Counted from the stretch's first letter, positions 7,407 to 15,368 are shown. The stretch is DNA of 36,739 nucleotides from an uncultured Oscillospiraceae bacterium (GCA_900759385.1 CAAEUZ010000010.1:1-36739); one strand, 5' to 3'. The notes: a model not told the origin generated them from the letters alone. Program-made: numbers and translations.

Positions 7407-8527
7407 GGGAGCTGCCGAAGATCACGTCGGCCATGCTGGTGGTGACGCACGAGTGCAACCTGCGCTGCCGGTACTGCTTTGTACACAAGGAGCCGCAGCG
7501 GATGACGCTCTCCACGGCGAGGGATGCCGCCCGCTTCCTCATTGATAACGCCCGCGCTGCCGGCGCGGGGACGCCGGAGATAAACTTCTTCGGCGGCGAG
7601 CCGATGCTGGAGTTTGACACGGTCATAAAACCGCTGGTTGAATGGGTGCACGACAGGCTGGGAGAGCCGTTCAGGTTTTCCGTCACCACCAACGGGACGC
7701 TGCTGACGGACGAGCGGATACGCTTTATGAAACGGCACGGGTTCGGGCTGCTGCTGAGCATGGACGGGACGGGGCCGGTGCAGGACTGGAACCGGCCCTT
7801 TGCCGGCGGCGGGGGCAGCTTTGCGGCGCTCAGGCCCATTGTGCCCAAAGTGCTGGCGGCGTGGCCGGGGGTCACGTTCCGCATGACGGCGATACCCGAG
7901 ACCTGCGGACGTACCTTTGAGAGCATTATGTGGGCGGCGGCCCAGGGGTTCAGGAGCTTTTATATTACTCCCAATGTCTTTGAGGAGTGGGGCGCGGAGG
8001 CAAGGGACGCACTGGCCGGGGAGATGCGCAGATACACCGGCTACTATGCCGGCTGCAAGAGGAGCGGCGTGAGGCCGATCGTGTTCTCGTCGTTTGAACA
8101 GGCGCGCGAGGACCTCAGGCAGATACGGCTGGCGGAGGAGCGGGGGACTTACCGCTCCCTGCCGAAGTGCCGCGCGGAGGGCAAGTGCGGGCTGGGAGCG
8201 TCGCGCTTTGCCTCCATACACCCGAACGGCGGCCTGTACGCCTGCCAGGAGATGACGTCGAGCGAGGGGCCGGAGAGCCCGTTTTACATAGGTTCCATTT
8301 ACGGCGGCGTGGACAACAGCCGCAGGCGCTCGCTCATGGAGAGCTTTGACGCGCACCCGGTAAGGGGGCCTTACTGCGGCGAGTGCGGGTATGACCGCAT
8401 CTGCGACGGCGGCTGCGCGGCCAACAACTATCTGGCCACAGGCTCGGTGAACGGGCCGCCGGAGGTCTTCTGCTGGTGGCGCAGGCTGCTGCTGGCGGAG
8501 GCCGGAAAAACAGAGGAGGTGGGGTAA
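7403..8527 (+). CDS. Radical SAM/SPASM peptide maturase embedded in the virion operon
   Basis: A 374-residue enzyme. The radical SAM cluster motif C18-x3-C22-x2-C25 (CNLRCRYC) binds a 4Fe-4S cluster and SAM; GGEP lies at 64-67 and TTNGTLL near 95-101. A full SPASM domain follows: C262, the G276-x4-C281 element, then C325-x2-C328-x5-C334-x3-C338 and a final C357. SPASM enzymes typically make thioether or C-C bonds on ribosomal peptides (sactipeptides, ranthipeptides, quinohemoprotein subunits). It overlaps the upstream stop by 4 nt and ends right against the next ATG, whose product has 23 clustered cysteines. That product is the obvious substrate, by inference. No separate precursor or exporter gene is seen. 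Confidence 0.93.
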   Translation: MRELPKITSAMLVVTHECNLRCRYCFVHKEPQRMTLSTARDAARFLIDNARAAGAGTPEINFFGGEPMLEFDTVIKPLVEWVHDRLGEPFRFSVTTNGTLLTDERIRFMKRHGFGLLLSMDGTGPVQDWNRPFAGGGGSFAALRPIVPKVLAAWPGVTFRMTAIPETCGRTFESIMWAAAQGFRSFYITPNVFEEWGAEARDALAGEMRRYTGYYAGCKRSGVRPIVFSSFEQAREDLRQIRLAEERGTYRSLPKCRAEGKCGLGASRFASIHPNGGLYACQEMTSSEGPESPFYIGSIYGGVDNSRRRSLMESFDAHPVRGPYCGECGYDRICDGGCAANNYLATGSVNGPPEVFCWWRRLLLAEAGKTEEVG

Positions 8528-10855
8528 ATGCCGTCGGCAAGCATAAGCGGCTTTAAAAACTGGTCGAACGGGGCGGCGCTCAACGGCTCCGCCTGGTCGA
8601 GCAGGAACACCATAGCCTGCGGCGCGACGGGGTATGTGGGCGCGCTGAGATTCACGCTGGGGCAGGCGGCGTCCAGCATCACGGTCAGCGCCACGGCGTA
8701 CCGGCGGCTTGCGGCCGGTGCGATGTACGCGGAGATACGCACGAGCGAGCTGAACAGCCCCACGCCGGGCGCGGTGGGGGCGGACGCGTCGTTCACGGCG
8801 CCGGCGGTGAACTCGGCGGCGGAGATAACCTTTACGGGCTCGTACCCGGCGGGGACGTACTACGTTTACATCACGAGCGCGTCGGCATATGTGGATTTTT
8901 ACGCCTCCAACACCTACCCGATGAGCGTGAGCTATGAGGCCGGGGGCGGGTGCACGCTGCTGTGCGAGAGCTCATGCCAGGAGTGCGAGGGCTACTGCGA
9001 GAGCGGCTGCCAGGTATACTGCCAGAGCTGCGAGGGCTCGGCCTGCCAGAGCTGTGAGAGCTGCGAGAACTACTGCGAGACCTATTGCCAGAACTGTCAG
9101 GGGGCCGTCTGCCAGGCCTGCCAGACGTCGTGCGAGGGCGCGTGCCAGGACACGTGCGAGAGCGCCTGTCAGAGCTCGTGCCAGCTGGGCTGCCAGGCCT
9201 CGTGCGAGCTGGCGGCGCAGAGTGCCAACCACTACGAGTGGAGCTTCTGCGCGGTGACGGCGTCGTCCAACAGCAGCGACACGATTGTGCGCGGGCTCTG
9301 GTCGGGCTTCGTGGCCGGGCAGGAGGTGCTTTGCGCGGCCTGCAACGGCTACCTGTGGCAGCTCTCGCTGGGCGATGACGGCACGTGGAGCAAGACGGCC
9401 TGCGGCACGATAGACACAGATGAGGACGTTTTCATGTTTGGCTTCTCGGGCAACCTCTATCTGCTCAACGGCTCGCAGTACCGCGTCTGGAACGGCACGG
9501 CGCTCACGGATGTGGGAGGTTACAGGCCGCTGGTGGCGGTGTCTGTTCCGCCGGAGGGCGGCGGCACAACGCTTGAACAGGTGAACAAAATGACCGGCGC
9601 GCGGCGTGTGCGCGTGTCGCCGGACGGCACGGCCACGGTGTTCCATCTGCCGGAGCAAAACCTTGCAAGCGTGGACTATGTGCAGTATGTGGCTTCCGGC
9701 ACGGATATAACCAGCTACGACGTAGACCTGACGGCGGGCACGGTGACCATTGCACCGGCTCCCGCAGAGGGCACAAACAGCATAGAGATAGGCTATTCGG
9801 CGGCTGAAGACACGGCCTCGGAGATACGTGCCATGCGCTATGCCGAGCTCTATAACGGCTCGCAGGACACGAGGGTGTTCGTCTATGGGGACGGGACGAA
9901 CAGGTGTTTCTACTCCGGCGTGGATTACGACGGCCTGCCGCGTGCGGACTACTTCCCGGACTTGAACGTGGCGCACGTGGGCGACGAGAACACGGCCATA
10001 ACCGCCATGATAAGGCACTACGACCGGCTGCTGTGCTTCAAGCTGGACAGCGCCTGGGCTATTGGCTACTCGCAGGTGACGCTGGCGGACGGCACAATCA
10101 CAGCCGGGTTCTATGTGGCCCCAATCAACCGCAGCGTGGGCAACTGCGCGCCGGGGCAGGCGGTGCTGGTGGAAAACCGGCCGCGCACGCTCGACGGGCG
10201 CAGCGTGGTGGAGTGGAAATCCACTTCCTCCAGCGGCAACATAAACGGCGATGAGAGGAACGCCGAGCGCGTTTCGCAGCGCGTGGACGAGACGATACGC
10301 ACCTTCGACCTCGCGACGGCCAAGACCTTTTACGACAAGTACGCGCACGAGTACTACGTCATCGGCGCGGACGGCACGGCGCTGGTGCACGGCATCGACG
10401 CGGACGCCTGGTATGTGTACACCAATTTCGCCGCCAAGTGCCTCATCAACTACATGGACGAGCTCTACTTTGGCACGGCGGACGGGTATCTCAGGCACTT
10501 CTCAACGGCGTATTTCTCCGACGAGGGCGAGGCGATAGACGCCTACTGGGAGAGCGGCTCCATGCCCTTTGCGGCGGACTTTCAGCGGAAGTACTCGGCC
10601 ATGCTCTGGGTGGGCATCAGGCCGGACGACAACGGGTATCTGGAGGTCAGCGCGAAGACGGACAGGAAGACGGACTTCGCCGTGTACAGCTTTGCGACCG
10701 CGGACGCGGCCCAGGTTCCGGAGATGAACCGCATAAAGCTCAAGGCGAAGAAGTTTACTTACTACAATCTCATACTGGCGAACAACACCTCGGACAGGAC
10801 GGCGACGGTGGTCAGCGTGGACATCCGGGTTCGCGGTACGGGGTACGTGAGATAA
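8528..10855 (+). CDS. Virion protein: beta domain, 23-Cys repeat, gp10-like C-terminal body
   Basis: A 775-residue protein with three parts. Residues 1-140 are a Ser/Ala/Gly-rich beta domain with SYPAGTYYVYI, unlike the usual start of the family. Residues 142-226 hold 23 cysteines spaced 2-4 apart. Residues from about 235 on match the body of gp10-like tail accessory proteins, with VRGLWSGFVAGQEVL, YLLNGSQYRVWNG, FKLDSAWAIGY and ENRPRTLDGRSVVEW, ending in VDIRVRGTGYVR. The normal N-terminus is encoded separately at 6975-7406. The ATG at 8528 follows GAGGAGGTGG and abuts the maturase stop. It is likely a tail/hub component exposed on the particle, with the Cys segment as the maturase target. 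Confidence 0.8.
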   Translation: MPSASISGFKNWSNGAALNGSAWSSRNTIACGATGYVGALRFTLGQAASSITVSATAYRRLAAGAMYAEIRTSELNSPTPGAVGADASFTAPAVNSAAEITFTGSYPAGTYYVYITSASAYVDFYASNTYPMSVSYEAGGGCTLLCESSCQECEGYCESGCQVYCQSCEGSACQSCESCENYCETYCQNCQGAVCQACQTSCEGACQDTCESACQSSCQLGCQASCELAAQSANHYEWSFCAVTASSNSSDTIVRGLWSGFVAGQEVLCAACNGYLWQLSLGDDGTWSKTACGTIDTDEDVFMFGFSGNLYLLNGSQYRVWNGTALTDVGGYRPLVAVSVPPEGGGTTLEQVNKMTGARRVRVSPDGTATVFHLPEQNLASVDYVQYVASGTDITSYDVDLTAGTVTIAPAPAEGTNSIEIGYSAAEDTASEIRAMRYAELYNGSQDTRVFVYGDGTNRCFYSGVDYDGLPRADYFPDLNVAHVGDENTAITAMIRHYDRLLCFKLDSAWAIGYSQVTLADGTITAGFYVAPINRSVGNCAPGQAVLVENRPRTLDGRSVVEWKSTSSSGNINGDERNAERVSQRVDETIRTFDLATAKTFYDKYAHEYYVIGADGTALVHGIDADAWYVYTNFAAKCLINYMDELYFGTADGYLRHFSTAYFSDEGEAIDAYWESGSMPFAADFQRKYSAMLWVGIRPDDNGYLEVSAKTDRKTDFAVYSFATADAAQVPEMNRIKLKAKKFTYYNLILANNTSDRTATVVSVDIRVRGTGYVR
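8951..9205 (+). repeat. Cysteine-repeat segment (23 Cys in 85 codons)
   Basis: It encodes residues 142-226 of the downstream virion protein. Cysteines fall every 3-5 residues: mostly C-x3-C, some C-x2-C and two C-x4-C. After the first, every cysteine is followed by Glu or Gln. The remaining residues are mainly Ser, Ala, Gly, Tyr and Asn. No cysteine density like this occurs elsewhere in the operon. The pattern is low-complexity at protein level but not a perfect DNA tandem repeat, which suggests selection on the Cys-Glu/Gln register. Confidence 0.95.
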
Positions 10856-10867
10856 GGGAGGACGGAT

Positions 10868-11194
10868 ATGGCGATAAGGATCAAGCAGGGCGACGCCTAC
10901 AGCGTGCCGGTGCTCATCCGGCTCAACGGCGAGCCGGTGGATATTGACGAGGTGGCCGAGGTGGAGTTCACCTTCGGGGACGGCATGCGCAAGCTGTTCC
11001 CGCAGGAGGTGCAGTACAACAGCGCGGACGGCTGCTTTTATCTGCCGCTGACGCAGGATGAGACGTTCGCGTTCCCGGCCAACGGCTCGGTGACGCTGGA
11101 CATCCGCGTTAAATTCGTGGGCGGGGACGTCGTGGGCGTGCAGCGCATGGAGAGCCTGGCCGTGGCGGATGCGTCGAGCGAGGTGGTGCTGTGA
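10868..11194 (+). CDS. Small phage beta-sandwich protein (baseplate/tail type)
   Basis: A 108-residue protein, all-beta in character: SVPVLIRLNGEPVDID, a run VAEVEFTFGD, a turn LPLTQDETFAFPANG, then TLDIRVKFVGGDVVG. This matches the short domain placed before fibre genes in many Firmicute phages (similar in outline to BppU N-terminal domains). It probably links the fibre to the tail. GGGAGG precedes the ATG. Its stop overlaps the fibre start region. Confidence 0.6.
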   Translation: MAIRIKQGDAYSVPVLIRLNGEPVDIDEVAEVEFTFGDGMRKLFPQEVQYNSADGCFYLPLTQDETFAFPANGSVTLDIRVKFVGGDVVGVQRMESLAVADASSEVVL

Positions 11195-12933
11195 TGGATA
11201 TCCTCACCGTTGAGCTCCGCGCGGTGGAGCGGGTCGAGGCCGAGGCGGGGACGGCGAAGCTCATACAGGGCCCCAGGGGCGAGCCCGGCGCGGTGTATGT
11301 GCCGGCCGTGACGGACGGCGTGCTCTCCTGGAGCAATGACGCCGGGCTGGAAAACCCGGCCCCGGCGGACATAAGAGGGCCCCGGGGCGAAAAGGGCGAC
11401 GAGGGAGAGCGCGGGCCTCAGGGCAGCGCGGGCCCGGAGGGGACCGTCTACGTGCCGAGCGTGGACGGGCAGGGGAACATCTCCTGGTCCAACGACGGCG
11501 GGCTGGCAAACCCGCAGACGGTGAACATACGCGGCCCCAAGGGCGATACCGGCGCTGCGGGGGCCGCGGGCGCACAGGGCGCCCCGGGCGCTGACGGCGG
11601 CTATTACTCCCCGGGCGTGGACAGCGCCGGAAACCTGAGCTGGACGCCGAGCAAGTCCGGCATGGCGGCCGTGGCGGGGGCCAATATCAAAGGGCCGAAG
11701 GGCGACACCGGAGACACCGGGCCGATGGGCCCGGCGGGGCCCAAGGGGGACACAGGCTCAGGGCTGGACATCCTCGGCCAGTACGCCTCCGTTGCCGAGC
11801 TGCAGGAGGCGGTGACCCAGCCGCAGCTGGGCGACAACTACTACGTGGGCGAGGCCGCGCCGTACAATATTTACACCTGGGCGGCTGCGGACGGCGTGCC
11901 GCAGTGGGTGGACGGCGGCAAGCTGCAGGGGGCCAGGGGCGAGCCCGGCCCGGCGGGCGGCTACTATACCCCGGCCGTGGACGGTCTCGGCAACCTCAGC
12001 TGGACGGCGAGCGGGGAGGATATGCCCGCCGTGCAGGGCGCGAACATACGCGGACCGCAGGGCGCGGCCGGGGCGGTGTTCACCCCCGGCGTGGACAGTG
12101 ACGGCGAGCTGAGCTGGACCAACGACGGGGGGCTCGCAAACCCCGCGGCGGTGAACATCAGGGGCCCCAAGGGCGACGACGGCGCCACAGGCGCCGCGGG
12201 CGCTCCGGGAGAGGACGGAGGGTACTATACGCCCGAAGTGAACGGGGATACGGGCGCCCTCTCCTGGACGGCGAGCCGGGCGGGGATGCCCGGCGTGCCG
12301 GGGGCGAATATCAAGGGGCCCAAGGGCGACACAGGCGCTTCGGGCGCCGACGGCGGCTACTACACTCCCGGCGTGGACAGCTCCGGGAACCTGAGCTGGA
12401 CGCCCAGTAAGGACGGTATGGAGGACGTGCCGGGCGCGAACATCAAGGGCCCCAAGGGCGACGACGGCCTGCCCGGCGCGGCGGCCACCGTCAACGGCGT
12501 CAGCGTCCTGAACATAGTGGCGGGCGAAAACGTGGACATAGTACAGAGCGGCTCCACCCTGACCATAAGCGCGGCGGGCGCCAACGCGCTGGTAGTCAGC
12601 ATCACGGACAACGCAGGGGAGCTGAGCTCGGACAAGACAAACGCCCAGATCTGGGCGGCATACCAGGCGGGGACGCCGATGTACGCGGCCTGGGACGGAT
12701 ATGTGCTGATGCCGGCCGTGATAGAAGAGACGTCGGCGTATTTCACCTATACCATGAACGTGAGCAACGGCAGCCTGCTCATAGAGGAGAGCGGCGGGCA
12801 GACAGTTGTTTACGCCGAGAGCGGGGCCATGACGGCCTCCTCCGTGAGCTTCAACCCGGGCGGGACGGGGCTCACTGCCACCAACGTGCAGGCCGCCATT
12901 GTGGAGCTGATGGAGTACCTGGGGCTCACCTGA
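11194..12933 (+). CDS. Collagen-like tail fibre with alternating beta modules
   Basis: An approximately 579-residue fibre. A 25-residue N-terminal adaptor is followed by short collagen Gly-x-y runs (GPRGEPG, GPKGDTG, GPMGPAGPKG) that alternate with seven copies of a 25-30-residue module built around YYTPGVDSxGNLSW. The modules come in two kinds, one with SNDGGLANP and one with PSKxGM. Residues about 190-235 are a non-repeat insert. The last 140 residues form a globular tip with LNIVAGENVDIVQ and NVQAAIVELMEYL, as in trimeric phage fibres. Tandem GTG/ATG starts occur at 11191/11194; the ATG has the better spacing to GAGGTGG. Likely role: receptor or mucus binding. Confidence 0.88.
   Translation: MDILTVELRAVERVEAEAGTAKLIQGPRGEPGAVYVPAVTDGVLSWSNDAGLENPAPADIRGPRGEKGDEGERGPQGSAGPEGTVYVPSVDGQGNISWSNDGGLANPQTVNIRGPKGDTGAAGAAGAQGAPGADGGYYSPGVDSAGNLSWTPSKSGMAAVAGANIKGPKGDTGDTGPMGPAGPKGDTGSGLDILGQYASVAELQEAVTQPQLGDNYYVGEAAPYNIYTWAAADGVPQWVDGGKLQGARGEPGPAGGYYTPAVDGLGNLSWTASGEDMPAVQGANIRGPQGAAGAVFTPGVDSDGELSWTNDGGLANPAAVNIRGPKGDDGATGAAGAPGEDGGYYTPEVNGDTGALSWTASRAGMPGVPGANIKGPKGDTGASGADGGYYTPGVDSSGNLSWTPSKDGMEDVPGANIKGPKGDDGLPGAAATVNGVSVLNIVAGENVDIVQSGSTLTISAAGANALVVSITDNAGELSSDKTNAQIWAAYQAGTPMYAAWDGYVLMPAVIEETSAYFTYTMNVSNGSLLIEESGGQTVVYAESGAMTASSVSFNPGGTGLTATNVQAAIVELMEYLGLT
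11269..12483 (+). repeat. Coding repeat array: seven YTPGVD modules between collagen runs
   Basis: The modules start near 11290, 11450, 11600, 11960, 12070, 12220 and 12355. They share the Val-Asp-x2-Gly-x-Leu-Ser-Trp core and end in a Gly-Pro-Lys/Arg-Gly collagen start. At DNA level, GGGGCCCAAGGGCGAC-like words recur, making the gene prone to recombination and length change. It is a protein-level repeat; there are no spacers of CRISPR type. Confidence 0.85.
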
Positions 12934-12985
12934 GTTGGTGCGGCCGCATATGCTGGATAGGCGGGAACGCCGAAGGAGGGAGAGA

Positions 12986-13765
12986 ATGTACAAAAAGGGA
13001 ATTGACGTCTCCAGATGGCAGGGGACAATCGACTGGGAAAAGGTCAAGGCCGACGGCGTGGAGTTCGCCATGCTGCGCGCGGGCTACGGACAGGGGAACA
13101 TCGACGCGCAGTTTGAGCGCAACGCGGGCGAGTGCACGCGGCTGGGCATACCCTTTGGGGTCTACTGGTTCTCCTACGCCTACACGCCGGCCATGGCGCG
13201 CCGGGAGGCGCAGTGCTGCGCCGAGGTCGCGTCAAAGTACACGCTGAGTTACCCGATGGCCTTTGACTTTGAGTATGACAGTGTGGACTACGCCTCCAAA
13301 AAGGGCGTGGCAGTGACGAAGGCGCTGGCGTCCAGCCTGGTGAGGGCCTTCTGCGACGAGGTCAGGGAGCTGGGGTACTACCCCATGGTCTATGCCAACC
13401 CCAACTACCTGTCGGCGTACTTCGACAGCGAGATACCGGAGGAGTTCGACATCTGGCTGGCCAAGTGGCCGCGGGACCCGGACCTGAACGAGGAGCCGGC
13501 CCAGGCGGGCGGCATGTGGCAGTACAGTTCCGGCGGGTCTGTAAGCGGGATAAACGGCCGCGTGGACATGAACGCGGCGTACAAGGACTACCCGCAGATC
13601 ATAAAAGGGGGTGAGGATGTGGACGGCGGCAGCTATGAGCAGGAGGCCGAAAAGGCCAGGCAGTGGGTGATGGAACGCGGCATATCCGACGGCACGGAGC
13701 CGCAGAAAGCCGCGACCAGGCAGGAGGTCTGGGTGATGCTTTACAGACTGGAGGGTAACGAATGA
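12986..13765 (+). CDS. GH25 endolysin (muramidase) with SLH-like C-terminal tail
   Basis: A 259-residue lysin. Residues 1-205 are a glycoside hydrolase family 25 domain: GIDVSRWQG at 5-13 (D7), FDFEYD with the catalytic pair D94/E96, and MWQYSSGGSVSGINGRVDMN near the end. It cuts peptidoglycan at the end of infection. Residues about 222-259 (ARQWVMERGISDGTEP, TRQEVWVMLYRL) look like part of an SLH-type cell-wall-binding repeat. The start ATG 12986 follows GGAGGGAGA; an in-frame start at 12935 has no ribosome site. Its stop overlaps the holin start as ATGA. There is no signal peptide, so it depends on the holin. Confidence 0.93.
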   Translation: MYKKGIDVSRWQGTIDWEKVKADGVEFAMLRAGYGQGNIDAQFERNAGECTRLGIPFGVYWFSYAYTPAMARREAQCCAEVASKYTLSYPMAFDFEYDSVDYASKKGVAVTKALASSLVRAFCDEVRELGYYPMVYANPNYLSAYFDSEIPEEFDIWLAKWPRDPDLNEEPAQAGGMWQYSSGGSVSGINGRVDMNAAYKDYPQIIKGGEDVDGGSYEQEAEKARQWVMERGISDGTEPQKAATRQEVWVMLYRLEGNE

Positions 13766-14028
13766 TAAACTGGACCGTCAGGTTCAAGAACAAGAGCTTT
13801 TGGCTGAGCTTTGTGCCGGCAGTGCTGATACTGGTACAGGTCACGGCTGCGCTCCTCGGCTTCGAGCTGGAGCTGGAGGGTGCGGCGGGGCGGATGCTGG
13901 ACGTGGTAAACGCGCTGTTTGCCGTGCTGGCGCTGCTGGGCATAGTGAACGACCCCACTACCGCCGGGGTCGCCGACAGCACACAGGCGCTCGGTTATGT
14001 CTCGCCCAAGAAGAGCGGCGAGCCCTGA
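13762..14028 (+). CDS. Holin, phiLC3 family
   Basis: An 88-residue membrane protein. It starts INWTVRFKNKSFWL, has two hydrophobic helices (about 13-31 and 48-64, the latter AVLALLGIV), then NDPTTAGVADSTQALGY, the hallmark ending of phiLC3-type holins. It makes the membrane hole that lets the lysin reach the wall. It is translationally coupled to the lysin by a 4-nt overlap. Confidence 0.93.
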   Translation: MINWTVRFKNKSFWLSFVPAVLILVQVTAALLGFELELEGAAGRMLDVVNALFAVLALLGIVNDPTTAGVADSTQALGYVSPKKSGEP

Positions 14029-14049
14029 CCGGGGGCCTGGGAGGTACAT

Positions 14050-14322
14050 ATGAACGAGTGGAGTGTCGTGGTGGTGCTCATAGCCGTTGCGGGGCTGGTG
14101 GCGACTCTGGCCACGCCGATGATACGGCTAAACACGACTATGACGCGGCTTGTCGTGCTGGTGGAGGAGCTCTCGGACAAGCTGGGCGCGCTCGAGCGGG
14201 AGAACGACGGCGCGCATGAGCGCCTGGCGGGACGGGTGGATGCCCTGCTCGGCGAGGTGCACGGCCACGAGACGAGATTAACGGTTTTGGAGATGGGAGG
14301 AAAAAAGGGTGGCGACGTATGA
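14050..14322 (+). CDS. Single-TM coiled-coil protein of the lysis module (XhlA-like outline)
   Basis: A 90-residue protein: an N-terminal TM helix (about 5-22, VVVVLIAVAGLVATLA) and a long amphipathic/coiled-coil tail with heptads through RLVVLVEELSDKLGALE and ETRLTVLEM. This outline, next to holin and lysin, fits hemolysin XhlA-type lysis helpers or a holin regulator, but no diagnostic motif is visible. It has a GGGAGGT ribosome site. It overlaps the next gene by 14 nt. Confidence 0.6.
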   Translation: MNEWSVVVVLIAVAGLVATLATPMIRLNTTMTRLVVLVEELSDKLGALERENDGAHERLAGRVDALLGEVHGHETRLTVLEMGGKKGGDV

Positions 14323-15238
14323 CCCGGGCATAGATTACTCCGACCTCATAGCGCAGGAGGCGGCCAAGGGCGTAAACGCCGACAGGCAGCTGCTGGCGCA
14401 GTATGAGGCGCAGAGGAACGCGAAAATAGCCGGTGAGAGGCTTCCGTATGCCCAGACGGCGGTGTACACAAGCGAGCTGGGCAGGCCGCTGGGCTATTAC
14501 GGTGCCGAGGACCGCTCGGACTACATAAATGAGATCTACGACCAGGCGCGCGAGCTCTCCGTCGCGGCGCTGGAGAGCGCGTATGAGCGCGAGATGGCCG
14601 GCTATGACTACGCCGCTGCACAGATACCGGACCGTTACCGCGCGGCGAAGAACGCCCTGGACGCAGACGCGGCCCGGGCCAGGCAGAGCATCAACGAGCA
14701 GTTTGCGGCCTCCGGGCTCAACACCGGCGCGGCCGGACAGGCCCGGCTGAGCATGGCCGTGGCCGGTCAGGGGGCGCTCGCGCAGCTTGACGCGGACAGG
14801 GCGTCGGCCCTCAGCGAGCTGGAGCTGCAGCGCGCCGGGGCGATGTCGGAGTACCGCAGCGCGGTGGCGGAGGCCATAGCCGCCAGCGAGCTCGAACGCG
14901 CCCAGGCACTCTACGACGAGGCGGTGAGGGTGGAGGCCAGCTACCGCACGTACTCGGAAGAGCTGCTGGCCGCCTGGGGGCTCACCCTCTCGGGCGCGCC
15001 CCTGGCTGCGGAGAGCACAGCGGCCGGCGGGACGGGCACCGGGCGGAGTGCCGCCAGGGTGCAGGAGGCCGCGGAGGGCTTGCCCTCCGCGGCCGCGGAC
15101 GACGCCGCGCTGCTCAGGCAGCAGCTGAGCCGTATTCCAGGCCTCACGCGCGAGAACAGGGCAGCCATCATCCGCGACTACTACGATAACGGCCGCATAA
15201 GCCGCGATGCCATGGCAGAGCTGCTGCGGGAGGTATAA
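14309..15238 (+). CDS. Ala-rich helical virion protein, possible ejection/internal protein
   Basis: A 309-residue protein rich in Ala, Glu and Arg. Long helices span about 60-240, with the motif NEQFAASGLNTGAAGQARL near 130-150, which recurs in structural proteins of Clostridia phages. A flexible Ala/Gly linker follows, then a helical C-terminus (LLRQQLSRIPGLTREN, ISRDAMAELLREV). It is probably a minor virion or DNA-ejection protein; the low number of other candidates in a tape-measure-free operon favours this. GTG start at 14309 with GGAGG 8 nt upstream, inside the previous gene. The gene contains a perfect 13-bp inverted repeat (15067-15094). Last gene of the operon. Confidence 0.65.
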   Translation: MATYDPGIDYSDLIAQEAAKGVNADRQLLAQYEAQRNAKIAGERLPYAQTAVYTSELGRPLGYYGAEDRSDYINEIYDQARELSVAALESAYEREMAGYDYAAAQIPDRYRAAKNALDADAARARQSINEQFAASGLNTGAAGQARLSMAVAGQGALAQLDADRASALSELELQRAGAMSEYRSAVAEAIAASELERAQALYDEAVRVEASYRTYSEELLAAWGLTLSGAPLAAESTAAGGTGTGRSAARVQEAAEGLPSAAADDAALLRQQLSRIPGLTRENRAAIIRDYYDNGRISRDAMAELLREV

Positions 15239-15277
15239 AGACAGCACGGCGCCGGGACAGAAATGAAAGCAGCATGG

Positions 15278-15315
15278 ATTCAGCCGCGTTTGGGTAAACG
15301 CGGCTGAATTTTTTT
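15278..15315 (+). terminator. Strong terminator closing the late operon
   Basis: ATTCAGCCGCGTTT (15278-15291), loop GGGT, and a perfect 14-bp complement (15296-15309), followed by a run of seven T. It lies 40 nt after the last phage gene and faces the convergent host operon, whose last stop is at 15369. The short distance supports a precise module boundary. Confidence 0.95.
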
Positions 15316-15368
15316 CTCCGGTACTTTTGACCCGGATGCAGGTGGCTGTCTGTGAGAAGGCCGCCTCA

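Noticed and set aside
8972..10498. A 508-codon - strand frame antisense to the Cys-repeat gene
   Set aside because: Shadow of the + strand gene; the Cys codons read backward as Ala/Leu repeats and no family features are seen.
11269..12483. Regular DNA repeats that could suggest a CRISPR array
   Set aside because: The repeats are in frame, encode collagen-like Gly-x-y and beta modules, and vary in length; there are no constant repeats with unique spacers or cas genes.
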